Below, one piece after another: positions 6,434 through 10,914 of a stretch of DNA of 10,914 nucleotides (its first letter is position 1; each line of letters starts with the position of its first letter). The notes under the pieces were generated by a model. It searched no databases and had not been told where the DNA came from. It saw only the letters and a program-made list of their open reading frames with translations. The translations under genes and the position numbers were made by a program. The stretch is from Hyphomicrobiales bacterium (GTDB lineage Bacteria > Pseudomonadota > Alphaproteobacteria > Rhizobiales > Xanthobacteraceae). The stretch lies in assembly GCA_003133345.1 (NCBI GenBank), contig PKXB01000114.1, positions 1 through 10,914 of the forward strand, written 5' to 3'.

Positions 6434-6591
6434 AAGGCCACGCGGCGCGAAGGGGACTCGATCGATGCTTCCAAGCGTGGGCTTACGCGGGCCATAGCCG
6501 CGCGCGGGGTTTTCTTGTGAAAGCCTCGGCGCAAGGCTACTGTGCGCTCGCGATCAGGCCCGTGCCGAAACCATAAAAGTTAGTCAATTCA

Positions 6592-8007
6592 ATGCGTTAT
6601 GTCTCAACCAGGGGCGAGGCCCCGGCACTCAATTTTGTCGAGGTCATGCTCGCGGGGCTGGCCCGCGACGGCGGCCTTTACGTGCCGGAGTCGTGGCCGG
6701 TGCTCGATGCCGAAGCGATCGCCGGCTTCGCCGGCCGGCCTTACGCCGAGGTCGCGGTTGAGGTGATCCGGCCCTTCGTCGGCGCCAGCATCCCGGACGC
6801 CGATCTCGCCCGCATGGCGCGCGAGGCCTACGGCACTTTCCGCCATCCGGCGATCGCGCCGCTCGCGCAGCTCGGCCCCAGTCTTTTCGTCTTGGAGCTG
6901 TTTCACGGGCCGACGCTCGCCTTCAAGGATCTGGCGATGCAGCTGGTCGCCCGGCTGATGGACCACGTGCTGCGTGAGCGAGGCGAGCGCACCACCATCG
7001 TGGTGGCGACTTCCGGCGACACCGGCGGTGCCGCGATCGAGGCGTTCCGCGGCCGCGCCCAGGTGGATGTGGTCGTGCTGTTCCCGCATGGCCGCATCTC
7101 CGAGGTGCAGCGGCGCATGATGACCACGGTGCCGGATTCAAACGTGCATGCGCTCGCCGTCGAAGGCACCTTCGACGACTGCCAGGCGCTGGTGAAGGCG
7201 ATGTTCAATCATCATGTCTTCCGTGACCGTGTGCGGCTGTCCGGCGTCAATTCCATCAACTGGGCGCGCATCGTGGCGCAGGCGGTCTATTACTTCACCG
7301 CCGCGGTCGCGCTCGGCGCGCCGCATCGGAAAATTGCCTTCACCGTGCCGACCGGAAATTTCGGCGACGTCTATGCCGGCTATGTCGCGACCCGCATGGG
7401 CTTGCCGGTCGACCGGCTGGTGGTGGCGACCAATGTCAACGACATCCTCGCCCGCACCTTCGCGACCGGCGCCTACGAGCTGCGTGACGTGGTGGCGACC
7501 ACCTCGCCGTCGATGGATATCCAGGTCTCGTCGAATTTCGAGCGGCTGTTGTTCGACGCCTATGGCCGCGATGCCAAGGCGGTCACCGCGCTGATGGGCT
7601 CACTCGCGCAATCGCGCCGCTTCGCGGTCTCCTCGCACGCGCTCCAGCAGATTCGCGCGCTGTTCACCGCCAAGCGTGCCGACGAGCAAGAAAGCGCCGC
7701 CACCATCCGCGCCTGGATGCGCGAGGCCGGCTACTGCGTCGATCCGCACACCGCGGTCGGCCTGGCGGTGGCCGAGAAAGAGGCGCGCGATCCGTCGGTG
7801 CCGATGGTGGTGCTGTCGACGGCGCATCCCGCCAAGTTTCCGGACGCGGTTGCGGCTGCCTGCGGGGTCACACCCGCGCTGCCGGATTGGCTGGCCGATC
7901 TGCCGCAGCGGCCGGAGCGCGTCACCGTGCTGCCGGCGGATCAGGCGGCGGTGGAACGATACGTGGCGTCGGCGTCGCGCGCGGCGCGTGAAGGAGCAGC
8001 GGCATGA
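6592..8007 (+). CDS. thrC: Threonine synthase
   Basis: A 471-residue PLP-dependent threonine synthase, converting O-phospho-L-homoserine to L-threonine in the cytoplasm. The N-terminal domain starts MRYVSTRGEAPALNFVEVMLAGLARDGGLYVP, typical of the long ThrC form. The PLP-binding lysine is Lys112 in FHGPTLAFKDLAMQ. VATSGDTGGAA (138-148) and TVPTGNFGDVYAGY (251-264) are the substrate and cofactor phosphate-binding loops, and GVNSINWARI (218-227) is also conserved. Length is normal. No good Shine-Dalgarno sequence precedes the ATG (the nearest bases are AAAAGTTAGTCAATTCA), which is odd for a housekeeping gene, but the N-terminus fits the family exactly. Its stop overlaps the start of the M16 peptidase by ATGA. 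Confidence 0.97.
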   Translation: MRYVSTRGEAPALNFVEVMLAGLARDGGLYVPESWPVLDAEAIAGFAGRPYAEVAVEVIRPFVGASIPDADLARMAREAYGTFRHPAIAPLAQLGPSLFVLELFHGPTLAFKDLAMQLVARLMDHVLRERGERTTIVVATSGDTGGAAIEAFRGRAQVDVVVLFPHGRISEVQRRMMTTVPDSNVHALAVEGTFDDCQALVKAMFNHHVFRDRVRLSGVNSINWARIVAQAVYYFTAAVALGAPHRKIAFTVPTGNFGDVYAGYVATRMGLPVDRLVVATNVNDILARTFATGAYELRDVVATTSPSMDIQVSSNFERLLFDAYGRDAKAVTALMGSLAQSRRFAVSSHALQQIRALFTAKRADEQESAATIRAWMREAGYCVDPHTAVGLAVAEKEARDPSVPMVVLSTAHPAKFPDAVAAACGVTPALPDWLADLPQRPERVTVLPADQAAVERYVASASRAAREGAAA

Positions 8008-9275
8008 GTGTCGAAGTCACCCGTCTTCCCTCCGGCCTGTCGGTGGTGACCGACCGCATGCCGCATCTGGAATCCGCCTCGCTCGGGGTTTGGGCCGGCG
8101 CCGGCAGCCGCAACGAGGCGCCCGACGAACACGGCATTTCTCACCTGCTCGAACACATGGCCTTCAAGGGGACCAAGCGGCGCACAGCACGCCAGATCGC
8201 CGAGGAGATCGAGGCGGTTGGCGGTGATCTCAATGCCTCGACCAGCGCGGAAAGCACCGGCTTTTACGCCCGCGTGCTCAAGGCCGACGTGCCGCTCGCG
8301 CTCGACGTGCTGTCGGACATCCTGTCGGAGCCAACCTTCGAGCCGGAGGAATTGCGGCGCGAGCAGAACGTGATCGTGCAGGAGATCGGCGCCGTGGAAG
8401 ATACGCCCGACGATCTCGTTTTCGAGCGGCTGCATGAAACGGCGTTTCCCAAACAGCCGCTCGGCCGCTCGATCCTCGGCACTCCGGAAACCGTGCGCTC
8501 GTTCAATTCGGCGCGCATCCGCACTTACCTGTCGCGCAACTATCGCGCGCCCGACATGCTGGTGGCCGCCGCCGGCGCCGTCGAGCATGAGCGAATCGTC
8601 GCCGAAGCTGAGAAACGCTTCGCGAGCTTCATCGGACCGGCCGCGCCGGCGCCGGAACCGGCGCATTTCGGCGGCGGCACCAGGGTCGAGACGCGCGATC
8701 TCGAGCAGGTGCATATTGCGCTGGCGCTGCAAGGCGTGCCGGTGCGCGACGAGCAACTCTACAGCCTGCAGGTGTTCACCAGCGTGCTTGGCGGTGGCAT
8801 GTCGTCGCGGCTGTTCCAGGAAGTGCGCGAGAACCGCGGACTCTGCTACGCGATCCATGCCTTCCACATGCCCTATTCCGACACCGGCATGTTCGCCCTC
8901 TATGCCGGCACCGATGAGGCGGACGCGCCCGAATTGATGCGGGTGGCCATCGACCAGATAGCGATCGCAACCGAAACGCTCAACGAGGCCGAGGTCGCCC
9001 GCGCCAAGGCTCAAATGAAGGCCGGCCTGCTGATGGCGCTGGAAAGCTCAGAGGCGCGCCTCGGCCAGATCGCGCGCCAGATGCTGGCCTATGGCCGGCC
9101 GATCCCGCTCGACGAGATCGTCGCCAAGGTCGATGCGGTGACGGTCGCCAGCGCGCGCGCCGCCGGCCGTGCGCTGATCGGCCGCGGCAGGCCGGCGATC
9201 GCCGCGCTCGGACCCGGCAACGGGCTTGAAAGCACGGCCGCGATCGCTGAAAGTCTCGTGCGCCGGGCCGCCTGA
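8004..9275 (+). CDS. M16 family zinc metallopeptidase (mitochondrial processing peptidase-like)
   Basis: A 423-residue M16B peptidase, the bacterial relative of the beta subunit of mitochondrial processing peptidase. The inverted zinc motif HxxEH is intact at His47-Leu-Leu-Glu50-His51, and the third metal ligand is Glu127, 76 residues downstream in NVIVQEIGAVEDTP. The C-terminal half carries LGGGMSSRLFQEVRENRGLCY (262-282), which holds the conserved Arg/Tyr substrate-gripping region. Both domains are present and the length is normal, so it should be an active enzyme. There is no signal peptide, so a cytoplasmic location is likely. AAGGAG at 7991-7996, seven bases before the ATG, lies inside thrC, and the genes overlap by ATGA, so they are co-expressed. 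Its natural substrate is unknown. Confidence 0.95.
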   Translation: MSVEVTRLPSGLSVVTDRMPHLESASLGVWAGAGSRNEAPDEHGISHLLEHMAFKGTKRRTARQIAEEIEAVGGDLNASTSAESTGFYARVLKADVPLALDVLSDILSEPTFEPEELRREQNVIVQEIGAVEDTPDDLVFERLHETAFPKQPLGRSILGTPETVRSFNSARIRTYLSRNYRAPDMLVAAAGAVEHERIVAEAEKRFASFIGPAAPAPEPAHFGGGTRVETRDLEQVHIALALQGVPVRDEQLYSLQVFTSVLGGGMSSRLFQEVRENRGLCYAIHAFHMPYSDTGMFALYAGTDEADAPELMRVAIDQIAIATETLNEAEVARAKAQMKAGLLMALESSEARLGQIARQMLAYGRPIPLDEIVAKVDAVTVASARAAGRALIGRGRPAIAALGPGNGLESTAAIAESLVRRAA

Positions 9276-9288
9276 TCCGGGAGCGTGA

Positions 9289-9341
9289 GCATGATCCCGA
9301 AAAGTGGGAACCGGTTTTCGGATAAGATAATGCTCAAGCAA
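9289..9341. repeat. Palindromic repeat, copy 1 (before the GNAT gene)
   Basis: A 53-bp element beginning GCATGATCCCGAAAAGTGGG, 49 of 53 bases identical to copy 2 at 9947-9999 and in the same orientation. It can fold into nested stems: outer arms GAGCATGATC (9287-9296) and GATAATGCTC (9326-9335) with one mismatch, and inner arms CCGAAAA and TTTTCGG. It starts 14 bases after the M16 stop. From memory, near-identical palindromes are abundant in intergenic DNA of Bradyrhizobium and related genera; no search was run. Confidence 0.85.
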
Positions 9342-9360
9342 GGCTAACCCGCATTTGCCC

Positions 9361-9945
9361 ATGGCGTTTTTCCGCACCGTCAGCAGCAATGAAACCCTAC
9401 CGGCCATCGCCGGCGCCGGGGTGATGCTGCGCGTGCCGCAAGGCGGCGACTATGCCGAGTGGGCGGCCTTGCGTGAATCGAGCCGCGACTTCCTGGTGCC
9501 CTGGGAGCCAACTTGGCCCGCCGACGATCTCACGCGCGGCGCGTTCCGCCGGCGGCTCAGGCGCTACGCTGAGGACCTGCGCAACGATCTCGCCTATGCC
9601 TTCCTGATCTTCCGCAGCGAAGACGATGCGCTGGTCGGCGGCCTGACGCTTGCCAATATCCGCCGCGGCGTCGCGCAGGCCGGCAGCATCGGCTACTGGA
9701 CCGGCGCGCCGTTCGCCCGCAAAGGCCACATGACCGCGGCGATGCGCGCTTTGGTCCCGTTCTGCTTCGGGACGCTGCGGCTGCATCGCCTGGAGGCGGC
9801 CTGCATTCCGGGCAATACCGCCTCGGTCCGCCTGCTGGAGAAGACCGGCTTCCAGCGCGAGGGCTATGCGCGCAACTATCTGTGCATCAATGGGGTATGG
9901 CAGGATCATCTGCTTTATGCACGGCTCAAGGACGACCCCGATTAG
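9361..9945 (+). CDS. GNAT family N-acetyltransferase, RimJ/RimL-like
   Basis: A 194-residue acetyltransferase that would transfer acetyl from acetyl-CoA to a protein N-terminus or small amine. It resembles RimJ (acetylates ribosomal protein S5 in E. coli), with GSIGYWTGAPFARKGHMTAAM (108-128) holding the acetyl-CoA-binding loop, LHRLEAACIPGNTASVRLLEKTGF (141-164) and NGVWQDHLLYARL at the end. The ATG at 9361 is used; a TTG at 9355 would add two residues, and neither has a clear ribosome-binding site. The nearest purine run (CAAGG, 9339-9343) is formed partly by the tail of repeat copy 1. The gene sits in line with thrC and the M16 peptidase, an arrangement I recall from rhizobia, but the 85-base gap with a palindrome may separate expression. 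True substrate unknown. Confidence 0.9.
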   Translation: MAFFRTVSSNETLPAIAGAGVMLRVPQGGDYAEWAALRESSRDFLVPWEPTWPADDLTRGAFRRRLRRYAEDLRNDLAYAFLIFRSEDDALVGGLTLANIRRGVAQAGSIGYWTGAPFARKGHMTAAMRALVPFCFGTLRLHRLEAACIPGNTASVRLLEKTGFQREGYARNYLCINGVWQDHLLYARLKDDPD

Positions 9946-9946
9946 C

Positions 9947-9999
9947 GCATGATCCCGAAAAGTGGGTACCGGTTTTCGGAAAAGATCATGCGCAAGCAA
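9947..9999. repeat. Palindromic repeat, copy 2 (after the GNAT gene)
   Basis: The second copy of the 53-bp element, direct to copy 1 and starting two bases after the GNAT stop codon. Its outer arms GCGCATGATC (9945-9954) and GATCATGCGC (9984-9993) pair perfectly over 10 bp, so the last base of the stop codon is part of the stem; inner arms CCGAAAA and TTTTCGG also pair. Compared with copy 1, the second outer pair is C-G instead of A-T, a compensated change. It may act as a 3'-end structure for the GNAT transcript. Confidence 0.85.
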
Positions 10000-10070
10000 A
10001 ATGTTAGGGGCGAACGGTGATTCAATCTGAACAGATCATGCCATGCCCCGCCGCCTTTGGGTTGCCACGC

Positions 10071-10102
10071 TTGGCTTGCTATAAGGTTGGCTTGCTATAA
10101 GG
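10071..10102 (+). repeat. Perfect 16-bp tandem duplication carrying extended -10 promoter motifs
   Basis: TTGGCTTGCTATAAGG occurs twice with no gap (10071-10086 and 10087-10102). Each unit contains TGCTATAAG, an extended -10 (TG-N-TATAAG; five of six matches to TATAAT). Upstream of the first -10, TTGGGT (10057-10062) is a weak -35 at 17 bases; for the second, TTGGCT in the first unit is a -35 candidate at 19 bases. The array lies 31 bases before the GTG of the putative lipoprotein and is its likely promoter. The repeat is certain; the promoter role is inferred. Confidence 0.8.
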
Positions 10103-10132
10103 GCGGGCCAGGGCGGCGACGCCCCAAGAAAC

Positions 10133-10846
10133 GTGAGCCGGACAATGGGTAGGGGACGAACCGAACAAACCGTGCGAAGCGGGGCGGGCACGCTCGCCCT
10201 CATGGCGTTGGCGTTGGCGCTGGGCGGCTGCGGCAGCACCGATCTGCTCAAGTCTTCGCCTTTGGATTATTTCAGCTCGTCGTCGAAGGCAACCAACGAT
10301 GCCGCCGCCGCCGGCGGTACTGCCAATATTTCGGCCGATGATGTCGACTGCCCGGAAGTCCAAGTGCGCACCGGCGCCGCGACCCTCATGATCGGCAGCA
10401 AGCCCGGAGAGGGTGAGCCGGGCGCGCTCGATGTGCGCTACCAGGGCTCCATCATCCGCACCGCGCGCGAATGTCACGTGAATGCCGGCATCATGACCAT
10501 GAAGGTCGGTATCGAGGGCCGCGTCATCACCGGTCCGGCCGGCGGCCCCGGCACTGTCGATTTGCCGCTGCGCATCGCGGTGGTGCAAGAAGGAGTAGAT
10601 CCCAAGGCGGTGGCGTCGAAATTCGGCCATGAAACGGTGACCGTGAACGCTTCGATCGATCGCGTCACCTTCACCCATGTCGAATCCGACATCGCGTTCC
10701 CGCTGCCGCAGCCGCTGGGGTTGATCGACGCTTACGTCGTCTATGTCGGTTTCGATCCGGTCAGCGCCCAGCCGGAAAAGAAGAAGCCGCCGGCCAAGCG
10801 CAAGCCGGTTGCCAAGAAGCCGGCAGCAAAGCCGAAGCAGAGCTGA
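10133..10846 (+). CDS. Putative lipoprotein of unknown function with Lys/Pro/Ala-rich tail
   Basis: I do not recognise a named family. The protein has 237 residues from the GTG at 10133; an ATG at 10145 gives 233, and the ribosome-binding site is weak for both. A basic N-terminus and hydrophobic stretch (about 18-30) end in the lipobox-like LGGC (Cys33), suggesting signal peptidase II processing and membrane anchoring. A Ser/Ala-rich linker (47-66) leads into a domain of about 140 residues containing VDCPEVQVRTG (Cys73), RTARECHVNAG (Cys114) and GRVITGPAGGPGTVDLPLRIAVV (129-151), then FPLPQPLGLIDAYVVYVGFDP. The last 25 residues are strongly basic and repetitive (KRKPVAKKPAAKPKQS), a tail that could bind anionic polymers such as nucleic acid, LPS or peptidoglycan. 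Cys73 and Cys114 could form a disulfide; this is inference. Confidence 0.82.
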   Translation: MSRTMGRGRTEQTVRSGAGTLALMALALALGGCGSTDLLKSSPLDYFSSSSKATNDAAAAGGTANISADDVDCPEVQVRTGAATLMIGSKPGEGEPGALDVRYQGSIIRTARECHVNAGIMTMKVGIEGRVITGPAGGPGTVDLPLRIAVVQEGVDPKAVASKFGHETVTVNASIDRVTFTHVESDIAFPLPQPLGLIDAYVVYVGFDPVSAQPEKKKPPAKRKPVAKKPAAKPKQS

Positions 10847-10875
10847 CAGCCACAAACCGGCGTTAAGGCGGCCTG

Positions 10876-10914
10876 CTAATTCAGCTTTTTGCGGACGTCG
10901 TCGATGCCCTTGGC
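10876..10914 (-). CDS. 3' end of an unidentified gene entering from the right
   Basis: On the - strand the last 39 bases read AKGIDDVRKKLN followed by TAG. Ten of the twelve codons end in G or C, as in the other genes here, which supports real coding. The rest of the gene lies outside the window and twelve residues are too few to name it. It would be convergent with the lipoprotein gene, with a 29-base gap and no clear terminator. Confidence 0.45.
   Translation of the reverse strand, partial: AKGIDDVRKKLN

Larger units (their letters stand above)
6293..6591. other. Divergent intergenic region between dctP and thrC
   Basis: The largest gene-free stretch (299 bases). From left to right it holds the dctP leader and candidate promoter (6354-6381, - strand), then overlapping FNR-like inverted repeats (6415-6433). 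The thrC leader contains a hairpin CGCGG/CCGCG (6486-6490 with 6498-6502) and a second AGCCT/AGGCT (6522-6526 with 6534-6538). A weak thrC promoter candidate is TTGTGA (6515-6520) and TACTGT (6538-6543), 17 bases apart. The left half is AT-richer than the surrounding genes. No convincing small gene was seen. Confidence 0.5.

Noticed and set aside
6465..6497. Possible thr leader peptide (ATG to TAG, 10 residues) before thrC
   Set aside because: It contains no threonine or isoleucine codons, lacks a ribosome-binding site and no terminator/antiterminator pair follows, so classical attenuation is unsupported.
6498..6516. GC palindrome followed by TTTTCTT resembling a terminator
   Set aside because: CCGCGCGCGG has no room for a loop, and no + strand gene upstream would need termination; probably chance or part of another hairpin.
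7941..9014. Open frame of 357 codons on the - strand across the M16 peptidase gene
   Set aside because: The + strand has an intact HxxEH zinc site and full domain structure; the opposite frame shows no family features.
9289..9999. GNAT gene with flanking repeats as an integron cassette, or CRISPR-like repeats
   Set aside because: Only two copies exist, about 600 bases apart, with no integrase, cas gene or attachment-site features. They look like ordinary dispersed intergenic palindromes.

Overview
The window is a high-GC stretch from an alphaproteobacterium, most likely of the order Hyphomicrobiales (Bradyrhizobiaceae/Xanthobacteraceae-like). The evidence is the gene order ctaB – CoxF-like ORF – ctaG – ctaE – DUF983 – SURF1, the block thrC – M16 protease – GNAT, and short palindromic repeats of a type I remember from many rhizobial genomes. 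No tRNA, rRNA, CRISPR array, transposase or phage gene was seen.

Bases 1-3253 (+ strand) are the distal half of an aa3-type cytochrome c oxidase operon. It runs from the 3' end of ctaB (heme O synthase), through a 54-aa one-helix protein overlapping ctaG by ATGA, ctaG/cox11 (delivery of copper to CuB) and ctaE/coxC (subunit III), to a strong intrinsic terminator. A DUF983 zinc-ribbon membrane protein and SURF1 follow, overlapping by GTGA. Together these genes build and mature the terminal oxidase.

Bases 3254-6591 hold a TRAP transporter in an unusual layout. The membrane subunits DctQ and DctM are on +, while the periplasmic binding protein DctP is on - and points toward them, so it needs its own promoter. 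A perfect FNR/FixK-type box (TTGAT-N4-ATCAA) lies upstream of dctQ, 41.5 bases before the start site inferred from a -10-like hexamer. A second, slightly degenerate box lies upstream of dctP. The two halves may therefore be co-regulated by an oxygen-responsive CRP/FNR protein. This is the most interesting signal in the window. The substrate cannot be told from sequence.

Bases 6592-9945 (+) are thrC, an M16 zinc peptidase overlapping it by ATGA, and a RimJ-like GNAT acetyltransferase. The GNAT gene sits between two 53-bp direct copies of a palindromic repeat (49/53 identical, with one covarying base pair in the outer stem).

Bases 10000-10846 hold a putative lipoprotein with a Lys/Pro/Ala-rich C-terminal tail. 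Upstream is a perfect 16-bp tandem duplication in which each unit carries an extended -10-like sequence. The last 39 bases look like the 3' end of a gene on the - strand.

Most of the window is ordinary conserved metabolism. I found no convincing new multi-gene system. What merits a second look is regulatory and repeat structure.
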